Below are positions 7,975 through 16,910 of a stretch of 57,021 nt of DNA, one piece after another. How positions within the stretch are numbered: the first letter of the stretch is position 1; each line of letters begins with the position of its first letter. The notes beneath the pieces are model-generated. The model was not told the origin of the DNA. It made no database searches and was given only the letters and a program-made list of their open reading frames with translations. Position numbers and translations under genes: made by a program. This DNA comes from JAJZEO01 sp964477345 (GTDB lineage: Bacteria > Chlamydiota > Chlamydiia > Chlamydiales > 2-12-FULL-49-11): the NCBI GenBank assembly GCA_964477345.1, contig CAYZDL010000011.1, forward strand, positions 1 through 57,021, in the 5' to 3' direction.

Positions 7975-9213
7975 ATGACACCACTTCTACAATCCGAGAT
8001 GGAGATTAGTCAGTTATCTTTGAAGGAGATCCACGAAGCCGTCCGGAAGGCATCTAATTGTCTTGATTCTTACTCTATAGCGATTCGAAGAGAATTACAT
8101 ATGAAGCCTGAACTCTCGTGGGAAGAAGAGGGTACATTAGCTCTTATCAAACGGGAACTTGAAGCCTCCACTAAGAATTCTAGTTTACATTTCACGTTTC
8201 ATGAATCAAAGGGTGGGATCTGGGTAGATCTGACAATCGATGAAAGTTACCCCAGGATTCTTTTTCGAGCCGATATCGACGCACTCCCCATACAAGAGCA
8301 AAATGAGTTAGAGTATGCTTCAAAAGTAGATGGCGTAATGCACGCTTGTGGTCATGATTGTCACACAGCAATGCTTCTTTCTGCTTTTAGGGCGATTGCC
8401 GAGGGTTGGATTGTACCGAAATCAAATATTCGATTTGTCTTCCAAAGAGCTGAAGAGGTCGGAGGGGAAGAATCTGGTGGGGCTCTCCTTGTAAAAGATG
8501 GGGTTTGCGATGGGGTTAACTCAGCCTATGGTCTTCACATTGGGGGCAAGGACTCATTAGGGGTCTTCTATTCTAAACCCGGTATGATGCTCTGCAATCC
8601 AACCACTATTGAAATCGAAATTGAAGCAAGTGGCGGGCATGTTGCCTCTCCATTCCTAGGTACAAATACAATCGATGTAATGACTTCAATAGTCTGTGAA
8701 CTTCGTGGGATTGAACGACTTCTACTCCCCCCTTCTGAACCACTCGTATTTGTTCCAAGCGTTGTCAAATCAGGTGCAGCATCAAATGTAAGACCAAACA
8801 AAGCACGTGTCGTTTACGCCCTAAGAAATTTCTTAACTGACGAGAAAAAAGAAAAATTTATCAATCATGTAAAAATGAAGATTGAATCGATCATTTCTTC
8901 TTATGTTAGCACCACCCTTTCTTTGTTTGAAGTAACGAATAGCTATCCCATTCTGATTAACAACCCTCGTAGCACACGTTTTGTTAGCAATGCACTAAAT
9001 TCCATGGGGTTTCCGATCGAACGGGATGAGCTCAGTTTTGCAGGGGATGATTTTGCCTATTATTTACAAAAAGTATCTGGCTCTTACTGGGTTCTTGGTG
9101 CCTGGCAGGAGGGGTGCTTAGATCATCATACCGCAAAGTTTAATCCCAGCGAGAGCGCTCTCAAGCATGGGGTTGCTTTCTGGCTTCTCCTAGCTTCACG
9201 TAGACCTTTTTAA
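7975..9213 (+). CDS. M20D-family metal-dependent amidohydrolase
   Basis: A 412-residue enzyme of the N-acyl-amino-acid amidohydrolase / hippurate hydrolase group. Readable signatures: IRRELHMKPELSWEE near residue 40, RADIDALPIQEQ, the metal site HACGHDCHTAM, the catalytic pair of Glu in QRAEEVGGEESGG, GLHIGG, and a late HHTAKFNPSE carrying the last metal His. All expected ligands (Cys/His, Glu, His, His) are in place, so it should be active, hydrolysing N-acylated amino acids or small peptide derivatives in the cytosol. It could process substrates brought in by the permease encoded just upstream, which is inference from adjacency. Ribosome site is weak. Confidence 0.85.
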   Translation: MTPLLQSEMEISQLSLKEIHEAVRKASNCLDSYSIAIRRELHMKPELSWEEEGTLALIKRELEASTKNSSLHFTFHESKGGIWVDLTIDESYPRILFRADIDALPIQEQNELEYASKVDGVMHACGHDCHTAMLLSAFRAIAEGWIVPKSNIRFVFQRAEEVGGEESGGALLVKDGVCDGVNSAYGLHIGGKDSLGVFYSKPGMMLCNPTTIEIEIEASGGHVASPFLGTNTIDVMTSIVCELRGIERLLLPPSEPLVFVPSVVKSGAASNVRPNKARVVYALRNFLTDEKKEKFINHVKMKIESIISSYVSTTLSLFEVTNSYPILINNPRSTRFVSNALNSMGFPIERDELSFAGDDFAYYLQKVSGSYWVLGAWQEGCLDHHTAKFNPSESALKHGVAFWLLLASRRPF

Positions 9214-9229
9214 TCATTTTTTGCCCATC

Positions 9230-9256
9230 GGTGGGGAGGAAATTTTCCTCCCCACC
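9230..9256. terminator. Strong GC hairpin between convergent genes
   Basis: Arms GGTGGGGAGGAAA and TTTCCTCCCCACC are exact complements with essentially no spacer. It lies 16 bases after the M20 amidohydrolase stop. There is no immediate T-run on either strand, so it is either a bidirectional terminator of modest efficiency or an mRNA 3'-end stabiliser. Confidence 0.55.
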
Positions 9257-9260
9257 ACCC

Positions 9261-9285
9261 TTATAACCTGAATTTGGGGTTATAA
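9261..9285. repeat. Second inverted repeat abutting the P-type ATPase stop
   Basis: TTATAACC and GGTTATAA are exact complements separated by 9 bases. The repeat touches the ATPase stop codon and lies 4 bases from the GC hairpin, forming a two-hairpin convergent boundary. Confidence 0.4.
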
Positions 9286-11937
9286 TTAGTGGGCTTTGAG
9301 CCATTTCCCTTTATTGAACAACCTGGGAAAGAATTCTTTCCTCAATGATTCTAGAAAAAAAATAGAAATTCCAGGCAACAGAATCCACATCCATTCATGC
9401 AGTGAAAGCGGCTCGATTTGAAATAATCTACAAAAAACAGGGGTGTAGAGAATCAACATTTGAAGAATTAAGCCTCCGACAATGGCGATTAACAAAAATG
9501 GGTTTGTGAAATACCCTATCTTTCTCAATGGGAGTTCATCTGAACGCATGTGTAGGGCAATTAACCACTCAAAAATGACTAGGCTTGTTAAAACCATCCC
9601 TCGTGCTTTTTCTAGCGAGACCGTTTCATCGGAAAACTTGAAAATGAAAAAAATAGCAAGTGCAATGAGTATAGATAGGTAGAGAATTCTGAAGATCATG
9701 CCAGGATAAATAAGACTCGATTTGGGGTTTCTTGGGGGAACGCTCATCTCATTTCCAATTTTGGGCTCAAACCCTATAGGGATAGCAATTAGAGATCCTG
9801 ATATTAAATTTAACCAAATGAGCTGAAGAGGAGTCAATGGGGCGATTCCAAAGAAATATACAGTAGCAATTAGACCGAACAATTCACCAAAACAGGTAGT
9901 TAGGAGAAATGTACAAACATTCCTAAGACGATTAAAAATAGCTCTTCCCTCTTCTACGGCAGAAACAATCGTATCGAATTGATCATCAGCCAAAATAATA
10001 TCTGCAGATTCCTTAGCGACATCGGTTCCGCTTAATCCCATCGCAATTCCAATATTTGCTGTCTCAAGGGCGGGAGCGTCGTTAACACCATCCCCCGTCA
10101 TAGCAACGATTTCCCCTTGAGACTGAAAGGCTTTCACAATTTTTAATTTCTGTGAGGGCTCAACGCGTGCAAATACAGAAGTCGTTACCACCTGGCTTTG
10201 CAATTGATCATCATTCATTGAAAAAAGATCATTACCTGTAATGACACCAGCTGTCGGGATTCCAATTTTTTTAGCAATAGCGGCCGCAGTAAGAGGATTA
10301 TCCCCTGTGATCATTACGACTCGAATCCCAGCTTTCCTACACGATTCAATAGCTAAAATAGCCTCTTCTTTGGGCAGGTCGCTCATTGCAAAAATGCCAG
10401 AAAAAATTAATTTTCCATCAAAATGGTGGTGCTTAAGATTCGTTGAAGGGGTGTCAATTTCACAAAAGGCCATTGCGACTGTTCTAAGAGCATTAGCCGT
10501 CATTTGTTGCATCATCTCATCAATGTTGTCTAACGCTTTCTTATCGAGAAGCCGTTCGCCATGTGGTGTCATAACATGACTACACATCGAAAGGATTTTT
10601 TCTGGGGCACCTTTAACATAACAATGTTTTGTGTTTTCAAAGGAATGAAGAGTAGCCATATAGAGGTTTTCACTTGAAAAGGGAATCTCAGAGATTCTTG
10701 GGAGCTTTTTGATTAAAGAGGCATGATCAATCCCAATGTTTAAACTAGCTTCTAGAATAGCTCCTTCTGTGGGATCTCCCACGATTTCATAATTTACTCC
10801 TTGTTTTGAAACCACGGCATCATTACATAAAATACCTATTTCAAACATTTTAGAAAAAACCGCATCGGAATCAGTTTTAAAGTCTTTAAGTGAGATCAGT
10901 TTTGCAGAAGACGACATTGTCGACACTTTCATTTTATTGATTGTCAATGTTCCGGTCTTATCTGAGCAGATCACAGTCGTAGAGCCCAAGGTCTCTACAG
11001 CGATTAATTTACGGATAATCGCATTTTTCTTTGCCATGAGTTGCATCCCTCTGGCTAAAGTTGCTGTAAAAGCAATTGGAAGTCCTTCTGGAATTGCTGA
11101 TACAGCTGCCGCAACACTCAAAAAGAAAATATCGGCAAGTGAAAAGCCTCTTTTGTAGCAAATCGCGATAAAAAGAAGAATTACAGCAAAGATGATTAGG
11201 AGCATCCAGTTGCCTATCTGTCGAATATTGAGCTCTAGCGGAGTTTTTTCACGTTTTATATCTTCTAGACTTTCAGCGATTTTTCCAAGTTCAGTAGTCA
11301 TACCAATTTCAACGACTACAGCAATTCCTTTACCATAAGAGACTACTGTTCCTGCATAAACCATATTGCTCCGTTCAGAGACCGAGCAAACCTTCGATAA
11401 GGGCTCGACGCGCTTTTCTGAAGCGCACGATTCACCACTAAGGGTCGATTCATCAGTTTTTAAATTTCTTGCATCGATCAATCGAGCATCAGCGGGGATT
11501 TTATCTCCTGTTTCAAGATAGATAATATCACCAGGGACAAGTCTTTCCGAATGAATGGTATGTATCTTTCCATTTCGTTTAACTTTCGACTTATGAGCCG
11601 ATAGCTTTTTTAAAGCTTCAATCGCATGTTCTGCTCTCATTTCTTGGATAAAGCCCACAATCGCCATAGCGAAAAGGGTTGAGACTAAAACCCCGCCCTC
11701 TATAAAGTTGATAGTAAAAAATTTTACGAGAGAGGCAATTAGGAGAACAAAGACTAAAGGGTTAAAAAATTGGCGAAAAAAAATACCCCAAAGGGAACGT
11801 CTCTTTTCTTTTTTGAGCTGATTGGGGCCATAACGTAATTGTCTAGCCTCTATCTCTTGATGGGATAAACCCTCTTGGGTTGAACGAAATGCAGTTAGGG
11901 TTTCTTCAACCGATCTCAAGTACCAGAGTTCTTCCAT
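9286..11937 (-). CDS. P2-type cation-transporting ATPase, altered ion site
   Basis: 883-residue P-type ATPase. Order of elements: N-terminal cation-ATPase domain (WYLRSVEETLTAF, GLSHQEIEARQLRYGPN), actuator loop LSGES, helix 4 motif SAIPEGLP, phosphorylation site SDKTGTLT, KGAPEKIL nucleotide region, hinge MTGDGVNDAPAL, and four C-terminal helices. PEGLP points to the P2 (Ca, Na/K, H/K) group. In helix 6, where Ca-ATPases have N-x3-D, this one reads LNLISGSLIAIP, so the aspartate is Gly, and helix 5 has TTCFGE in place of SSNxGE. The transported ion is therefore uncertain. No ribosome site is visible before the ATG; instead a 9-base-pair hairpin ends one base before it (11939-11967). Confidence 0.85.
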   Translation of the reverse strand: MEELWYLRSVEETLTAFRSTQEGLSHQEIEARQLRYGPNQLKKEKRRSLWGIFFRQFFNPLVFVLLIASLVKFFTINFIEGGVLVSTLFAMAIVGFIQEMRAEHAIEALKKLSAHKSKVKRNGKIHTIHSERLVPGDIIYLETGDKIPADARLIDARNLKTDESTLSGESCASEKRVEPLSKVCSVSERSNMVYAGTVVSYGKGIAVVVEIGMTTELGKIAESLEDIKREKTPLELNIRQIGNWMLLIIFAVILLFIAICYKRGFSLADIFFLSVAAAVSAIPEGLPIAFTATLARGMQLMAKKNAIIRKLIAVETLGSTTVICSDKTGTLTINKMKVSTMSSSAKLISLKDFKTDSDAVFSKMFEIGILCNDAVVSKQGVNYEIVGDPTEGAILEASLNIGIDHASLIKKLPRISEIPFSSENLYMATLHSFENTKHCYVKGAPEKILSMCSHVMTPHGERLLDKKALDNIDEMMQQMTANALRTVAMAFCEIDTPSTNLKHHHFDGKLIFSGIFAMSDLPKEEAILAIESCRKAGIRVVMITGDNPLTAAAIAKKIGIPTAGVITGNDLFSMNDDQLQSQVVTTSVFARVEPSQKLKIVKAFQSQGEIVAMTGDGVNDAPALETANIGIAMGLSGTDVAKESADIILADDQFDTIVSAVEEGRAIFNRLRNVCTFLLTTCFGELFGLIATVYFFGIAPLTPLQLIWLNLISGSLIAIPIGFEPKIGNEMSVPPRNPKSSLIYPGMIFRILYLSILIALAIFFIFKFSDETVSLEKARGMVLTSLVIFEWLIALHMRSDELPLRKIGYFTNPFLLIAIVGGLILQMLILYTPVFCRLFQIEPLSLHEWMWILLPGISIFFLESLRKEFFPRLFNKGKWLKAH

Positions 11938-11938
11938 A

Positions 11939-11967
11939 AAATCACGTATATCTGGAAAACGTGATTT
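11939..11967 (-). promoter_or_regulatory. Hairpin abutting the ATPase start codon
   Basis: On the minus strand AAATCACGT and ACGTGATTT pair perfectly around an 11-base loop and stop one base before the ATG of the P-type ATPase. The place normally taken by the ribosome-binding site is inside the 3' arm, so the structure could gate translation, or the palindrome could be an operator. Confidence 0.4.
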
Positions 11968-12099
11968 AACGCCATAGCCTTTTGTGCTCTGAAAGATGTT
12001 GAAAATTTATAACCACAGAGTACGCCGATGGCATTGAGAATAGCACTTCACCCCTCGGTGCTGAAAAATGGCTATCACTTCTTGCTTCAAGTTATTCTA

Positions 12100-13434
12100 T
12101 TAGCCTGCGGCCATTTGCTCTCTTGCATATCTCAAGGCTAGGGGGGCATTTTCACTCGTATCATAGCCATCGACCTTAGGTGGAGTCCATGTTACTCGTC
12201 CATCTAAAGCATTAGGGCAAAGTTTTTGAAGCCCTGCAAAAAGCGATCTTTCTCGATTATTGCGATGGGGGTGGGTAAAGAGAAATTCGAAGTTCCTATG
12301 AACCAAATCTAAGTAACCCTCTTTGTGTCCTTTTCCTAAGACTTCCTGTAAGTAAATAGCGCCAAGTGGATTGTAACCAGCTTTGCTTGACATGTAAAGC
12401 CCCGTAATATCGGCTTCATACTCGTGCATTTTTGAATAGCTCAATCCTAAAACTGCATTGAGCTTGTGTGAGATCCATGCAATCCAACTATTCACCCGGT
12501 CATAATCTTCTTCTTTTTTCTGTAGAAGGTACTGCTCATGGAAAGTTCTTTCATGAGAAGGCTTATTTACAAGAGCCTGATATTCTTGATCGTTGCTTTT
12601 TAATGAATGGATCAAGAAGAACCTTGCTATGAAAAGAACAATCTGGCGAATAACCGCTCCCAATAGACTAAAAACTGAGTGTCTTGAAGCAACGTGTGTC
12701 ACTTCGTGTCCCACTAACCCTGCAAGAACATCCTCTTCTGTCAACCTCGTCAAATCGACTGTTGCTATTGAGCCGTCAGCAAACTCTATTGTGGTCGTTT
12801 GGATTTCGTTGTTTTTTAGGGCATTTCGGATATCTTCAACGAGCTTACTAAAAATAACCATTCCTCCACCCATCATTGCAAAAGCATTGACTTGGTTGCT
12901 GTGGACAGTTTTTACGTGGTAATCAAACTTAATTTCTTCTTTTGCAGGGTTTAGAATTTCAGAGTTTGATCTTTCGATTTGATGAAATACATCAGATACT
13001 GTTTTTTCCATCTGATTACCATAATGGCTCCCCACTTCAACATATTGTGCTGTCATAGAGTCGTATAAAAGCTTTCCGAGTGAGAGTTCCCAACTGCGTG
13101 GCACACCAATAAAGTGCCTCTCTCCATTCACTGGATTTATCGGGAATACAGCATTTAATATAGGTTCAATAGCGGGTTTAATGAGTTCAAAGATCATTGA
13201 CGCTACATAAATTATGGCTGAGATTAAACCTTTTAGCCCACTGTTTATTACCGACACTGTGCTATAGAGACCCGAATAGACTTGGATTGCAGCATAGGTT
13301 AGCCCTTCTTGCGATTCAGTAAATTTTTTGTCGAACTGGAGGAAAAGCGGTGGGTTGACGACTTCGCTTGAAATTTTTTGTGCTTCGTATAGATTTTTTA
13401 AATCAACGGTAGAACCGCTTACTACGCCATCCAT
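12100..13434 (-). CDS. Membrane-associated M48-family zinc metalloprotease
   Basis: 444 residues. The zinc-binding HEVTH is at about 243-247 (LVGHEVTHVASRH) and the third ligand Glu lies in YEADITGLYMSSKAGYNP near 345, the classic M48 pattern. Hydrophobic segments flank the N-terminal part (about 50-98) and follow the active site (about 258-278). Unlike HtpX, the N-terminal membrane part is a broad amphipathic hairpin-like region (SVINSGLKGLISAIIYVASM), reminiscent of chlamydial membrane effectors. It probably cleaves membrane or misfolded envelope proteins; the target is unknown. AAAGG lies at good distance from the ATG. It follows ispG by 41 bases on the same strand. Confidence 0.85.
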   Translation of the reverse strand: MDGVVSGSTVDLKNLYEAQKISSEVVNPPLFLQFDKKFTESQEGLTYAAIQVYSGLYSTVSVINSGLKGLISAIIYVASMIFELIKPAIEPILNAVFPINPVNGERHFIGVPRSWELSLGKLLYDSMTAQYVEVGSHYGNQMEKTVSDVFHQIERSNSEILNPAKEEIKFDYHVKTVHSNQVNAFAMMGGGMVIFSKLVEDIRNALKNNEIQTTTIEFADGSIATVDLTRLTEEDVLAGLVGHEVTHVASRHSVFSLLGAVIRQIVLFIARFFLIHSLKSNDQEYQALVNKPSHERTFHEQYLLQKKEEDYDRVNSWIAWISHKLNAVLGLSYSKMHEYEADITGLYMSSKAGYNPLGAIYLQEVLGKGHKEGYLDLVHRNFEFLFTHPHRNNRERSLFAGLQKLCPNALDGRVTWTPPKVDGYDTSENAPLALRYAREQMAAG

Positions 13435-13475
13435 GGGTAACCTTTCGTATTATTTTTGATTCAGCTATTGTAACA

Positions 13476-15290
13476 TTACGTAATGATTTGAACAAGATCA
13501 GGTTCGACCCATCGTCCGTGCTCTTTTATAAGAGCGATAAGGCGTTCATCTGCCTCTATGTGGTCGATGTTTCTCTCAACGCAGGTCTTTCCTACGTATA
13601 AATCAACCTTGTCAGTTTTTGAGCCGACATAGCCAAAATCGGCATCGGCCATTTCACCTGGACCGTTGACAACACACCCCATAATAGCAATCTTAACACC
13701 CGGAAGATGTTTAGTTTTTTCTTGAATTTTTTTCGTCACACTTTGAATATCAAAGAGAGTTCGACCACACCCAGGACATGCAATAAAGTCGGTCTTTGAG
13801 GAACGCATGCGGACCGCCTGTAAGATGCTAAAGCTGAGCGATCTTTTAAACTCGAGCGGCTGAGGTGCTAAAATCATAATCCCCTCTCCCCTCCGATCGG
13901 AAAGTAAAGAGCCAAACTCAGTAGCCGCATGAATTGTCAAATCTTCCTGACTTAAATCATATTGCATGACCAAAATGACAGGAATCTGCAGTCCTTTTTT
14001 TCTAAGCCATTCAAAGAACTCTCTTCCCTTATGCATTTTCGATTGAGTTAGTTGTAATAATACAAAAGAGGTTCCCTTATGAATGGTATTTTCCCAAATC
14101 GTTTCATCCCCATCAGTCAGAGCAGCGGCATTTCCCAAATTATCTAATGCTAAGACCTCAATCCCAACTTCGCCTAGTTGCGCTACCCTTGATTGCATTT
14201 CGTCATCAATCGTATCGACGACGAAAATATCAACTGTTCCTGGATCTTTTTTTGACACCTCAAGTTCCAGAAGCTCTTTTTTCGTCACTTTAACAAGAAC
14301 TGTTCCATCTGGGTTGAGAGGGGTCCCTTCAATCTCCACCTTTCTTTTTTCGATTTTTCTGATATCCCGCTTTTCCTCAAAGGGTTTTGTTCCCTCTTTC
14401 TTCTCATACGATTCAAAGAGTTGGACAAGTCTTCTACAAGGGTCGATTTCAAGCCAAGGATCTTCCGTTAAAGAGACTCTAATCGTATCGCCAAGTCCAT
14501 CAAGTAAAAGAGCTCCTGTTCCACAGGCTGATTTAACCCGTCCATCCTCCCCTTCTCCTGCTTCGGTCACCCCCAAATGTAGAGGGTAATTCCATCTAAG
14601 CTCGATCATTTGAGCAACCAGAAGGCGGTAGGCTTGTTGCATCACAAGTGGATTGCTCGCTTTCATAGAGAAGAGAAAATTATGGTAATCATGCATACGA
14701 CACACACGAGCAAACTCAAGAGCTGACTCAACCATCCCTGCTGGGGTATCTCCATACCGATTCATGATCCGATCAGAAAGTGATCCGTGATTGGTACCGA
14801 TTCTCATCGCAATGTTTCGTTGTTTGCATTTCAATACGAGGGGAGAAAAACCCTCCTCGATCTTCCTTAACTCTTCGGCATAGCTTTGGTCAGTGTATTC
14901 AATCGTCTTAAAAACAGCCCTTCTGTCGATGTAGTTACCGGGATTGACCCTCACTTTATCGACAAATTCAGCAACAAGCATAGCTGCCGGAGGGTAAAAG
15001 TGGATATCGGCTACGAGTGGTATCTCATACCCTTTTTGTAAAAGGGTATTTTTAATATGTTCACAAGCTTCGGCTTCTTTTTTTCCTTGGACGGTAACTC
15101 TTGCGATCTCACACCCATAATCGGCAAGTTTCATGATTTGGTCGACTGTTGCCTTAACATCACGGGTGTTCGAGGTAGTCATCGACTGAATTCGGATAGG
15201 GCTATCCCCTCCAACGTTGACTTTTCCTACCGTCACAACTCTCGTAGGCCATCTTATTGTCTTGTGGGTGGTTAAACAGTATTTGATCAT
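13476..15290 (-). CDS. ispG: 4-hydroxy-3-methylbut-2-enyl diphosphate synthase, long form
   Basis: Iron-sulfur enzyme of the MEP isoprenoid pathway, converting methylerythritol cyclodiphosphate to HMBPP. N-terminal TIM-barrel signatures: TRVVTVGKVNVGGDSPIRIQ, QSMTTSNTRD, and LVADIHFYPPAAM. The C-terminal reductase-like domain carries the cluster cysteines in ACPGCGRT and GCVVNGPGE. At about 604 residues it has the extra middle domain (roughly 270-470) found in plants and Chlamydiae but not in the ~370-residue bacterial form. I start at the Met at 15290; the frame extends to 15353, but those 21 residues are not conserved and overlap the preceding phhB gene. It is the last gene of a dense minus-strand run that begins with pfp. 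Confidence 0.93.
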   Translation of the reverse strand: MIKYCLTTHKTIRWPTRVVTVGKVNVGGDSPIRIQSMTTSNTRDVKATVDQIMKLADYGCEIARVTVQGKKEAEACEHIKNTLLQKGYEIPLVADIHFYPPAAMLVAEFVDKVRVNPGNYIDRRAVFKTIEYTDQSYAEELRKIEEGFSPLVLKCKQRNIAMRIGTNHGSLSDRIMNRYGDTPAGMVESALEFARVCRMHDYHNFLFSMKASNPLVMQQAYRLLVAQMIELRWNYPLHLGVTEAGEGEDGRVKSACGTGALLLDGLGDTIRVSLTEDPWLEIDPCRRLVQLFESYEKKEGTKPFEEKRDIRKIEKRKVEIEGTPLNPDGTVLVKVTKKELLELEVSKKDPGTVDIFVVDTIDDEMQSRVAQLGEVGIEVLALDNLGNAAALTDGDETIWENTIHKGTSFVLLQLTQSKMHKGREFFEWLRKKGLQIPVILVMQYDLSQEDLTIHAATEFGSLLSDRRGEGIMILAPQPLEFKRSLSFSILQAVRMRSSKTDFIACPGCGRTLFDIQSVTKKIQEKTKHLPGVKIAIMGCVVNGPGEMADADFGYVGSKTDKVDLYVGKTCVERNIDHIEADERLIALIKEHGRWVEPDLVQIIT

Positions 15291-15324
15291 TTCCAATGAT
15301 TTTAGATGGCGGTCTAAATATTGC

Positions 15325-15648
15325 CTAGAAAAAAGTAGCAAAGGCAGCATCAATTCGTTCTGCTAATTCAAAGTCTTTTTTAGAAAGAAAGTTGATGCTG
15401 TGTGTGGTAGAAGCAATTTCTACTTTTCCCCAAGTAAGGCCAATATCAGGATGGTGGTGAAGCTCTTCAGCAATTTGCCCCACATTGACTACGAAGGCGA
15501 GGGCTTCCTTGAAATTAGGAAAAGTAAACTGCCTCTTAATTTTTCTATTCGCTTCGATTGACCACTCAGGCGAGAGGATTTCTTTGATTTTTTGAATTTC
15601 CTCTATTTCTAAAGGTTGAGGCTCCCTTCTTTTAGCGGGCAGTTCCAT
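15325..15648 (-). CDS. phhB: Pterin-4a-carbinolamine dehydratase
   Basis: A 107-residue single-domain protein with the family hallmark EELHHHPDIGLTWGKV and the following STTHSINFLSKKDFELA. The enzyme dehydrates 4a-hydroxytetrahydropterin after pterin-dependent hydroxylation. No aromatic amino acid hydroxylase is in this window, though Chlamydiae are known to carry one. The ATG overlaps the end of elbB (17 bases), with GAGGTG at good distance inside the elbB frame, so translation is coupled. Confident of family; the partner hydroxylase is not seen here. Confidence 0.88.
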   Translation of the reverse strand: MELPAKRREPQPLEIEEIQKIKEILSPEWSIEANRKIKRQFTFPNFKEALAFVVNVGQIAEELHHHPDIGLTWGKVEIASTTHSINFLSKKDFELAERIDAAFATFF

Positions 15649-16288
15649 TGATCACCTCATATAGTTTTTGGAGCGATTCATAGATAGTTTTGGGGTCGCC
15701 TTTGTGAGCCATATAGGCAGGTACTGTATAAATTCGGTGGTTTTCATCATAACAAGATTCATTGGCCATACAACTGACAGCATCAACTCCCATACTGGAT
15801 AGTACTTTAAGATCATCGAGTTGATCTCCAACAGTCATCTGTATCTCCTCCCCTTCTAAAACTTTAGCTACGATCATAGGAGAAATGCACATGGCGACAA
15901 TCATTTTTTTTGACTGGTGAAAATCTCTGATTACCCTCGCTACTTCAGGATCGACTGTGCAATCTGAACCCTTTTTTGAAAAGTCAGAAAAATTAGAGGC
16001 AACCCCAAATCCTCCTGGCATGCCTAAAAGGTTGTAATCATTCGCCTTAAGCTTTTTCATGGGAGAGATTTTCCCCCTTGCAATTCTAGACGACATTTCC
16101 ATCATATTTCGCTTTTCAGGAAGCTTTTCATGGGTCATATGCGAAATAGATTCTTCGATATTACGATCAAGGGAAAAAAAATCGACCTTGAACCCCATTT
16201 GCTTTAAGACAAGTAAGAGAATGGTCGCTTCATGAATCTCTGATCCATCAAAAACCCCGCAACCTGATAGAAGCACCGCGGCATTCAT
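15632..16288 (-). CDS. elbB: ElbB-type DJ-1/PfpI-superfamily glyoxalase-like protein
   Basis: The family signature begins at once: AAVLLSGCGVFDGSEIHEA, followed by HMTHEKLPEKRNMMEMSSRIARG, GMPGGFGVASNFSDFSKKG and the nucleophile elbow AMCISPMIVAKVL with the conserved Cys. E. coli ElbB is a glyoxalase-like protein linked to isoprenoid formation; here the gene lies two genes upstream of ispG, which fits that link but does not prove it. I start at ATG 16288, 9 bases after GGAGG, not at the upstream Met at 16309. It overlaps the preceding methyltransferase gene by about 40 bases. Confidence 0.88.
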   Translation of the reverse strand: MNAAVLLSGCGVFDGSEIHEATILLLVLKQMGFKVDFFSLDRNIEESISHMTHEKLPEKRNMMEMSSRIARGKISPMKKLKANDYNLLGMPGGFGVASNFSDFSKKGSDCTVDPEVARVIRDFHQSKKMIVAMCISPMIVAKVLEGEEIQMTVGDQLDDLKVLSSMGVDAVSCMANESCYDENHRIYTVPAYMAHKGDPKTIYESLQKLYEVINGTAR

Positions 16289-16910
16289 TGATATAGGCCT
16301 CCGTTTCACCCCAAGGGAATCGCACCCTTAACTTTTGTCTGATCCAAAACTTTCTGTCATACTCGGAAAGTGGATAACTAACAGTTACAATCTTAACACC
16401 AGAGGGGAATTTATCGCAAAGCTGATAGATCAGCTTATCCTCTAAACAGGTCCCATAAAGATAAATTGCTGTAGCACCTGTCGGATTTACTTGGAGAAAA
16501 TCTTGCTCAATAAAAGTGACATCAAGACCAAATTTTTTTGCCATTGCGGTTGATCGTTGAACGAAAACTGGATTTCGTTCAACCCCTGTAACATCAGCAT
16601 CAAAGAAGTGCTTCAAGAAGAAACAGGTCCTCCCTCGGCCAGACCCGTATTCGTAGATATGATCACCTTTTTTGACGTTAAGAGCTCGTGCAATTTTATT
16701 CATGGTTGTCAAGGGGGTTTCCCCATATTGATGAACGTCGTTTTCCCCAATTGCCTGACAAAATTCTTTACTGATCCGATAAGGGTTTTTCCATAAATAT
16801 TGCCTGTTGATGGATCGTTCTATCATTTGGAATTTTTTATCCGAAAAAACTTTTCGAAACGATCGATCTTCCAACAATTCCCAGAGTTTTAAAGAGAGAT
16901 ATCTTACCAA
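16248..16910 (-). CDS. Class I SAM-dependent methyltransferase, substrate unknown
   Basis: 220 residues with a Rossmann-type SAM site: motif I at about residue 87 (YEYGSGRGRTCFFL), the acidic end of strand 2 in DVTGVERNPVF, and FIEQDFLQV for strand 4. The N-terminal 80 residues are helical and basic, ending in YGETPLTTM, which may bind substrate. The substrate class (protein, RNA or small molecule) cannot be read. The start appears to be the TTG at 16910, overlapping the stop of the metallo-beta-lactamase-fold gene by 7 bases, with GGGAG about 10 bases upstream. Confidence 0.72.
   Translation of the reverse strand: MVRYLSLKLWELLEDRSFRKVFSDKKFQMIERSINRQYLWKNPYRISKEFCQAIGENDVHQYGETPLTTMNKIARALNVKKGDHIYEYGSGRGRTCFFLKHFFDADVTGVERNPVFVQRSTAMAKKFGLDVTFIEQDFLQVNPTGATAIYLYGTCLEDKLIYQLCDKFPSGVKIVTVSYPLSEYDRKFWIRQKLRVRFPWGETEAYINECRGASIRLRGF

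Noticed and set aside
14083..14589. 168-residue plus-strand frame inside ispG.
   Set aside because: Antisense to a well conserved part of IspG, Ser/Pro-rich composition typical of a shadow frame.
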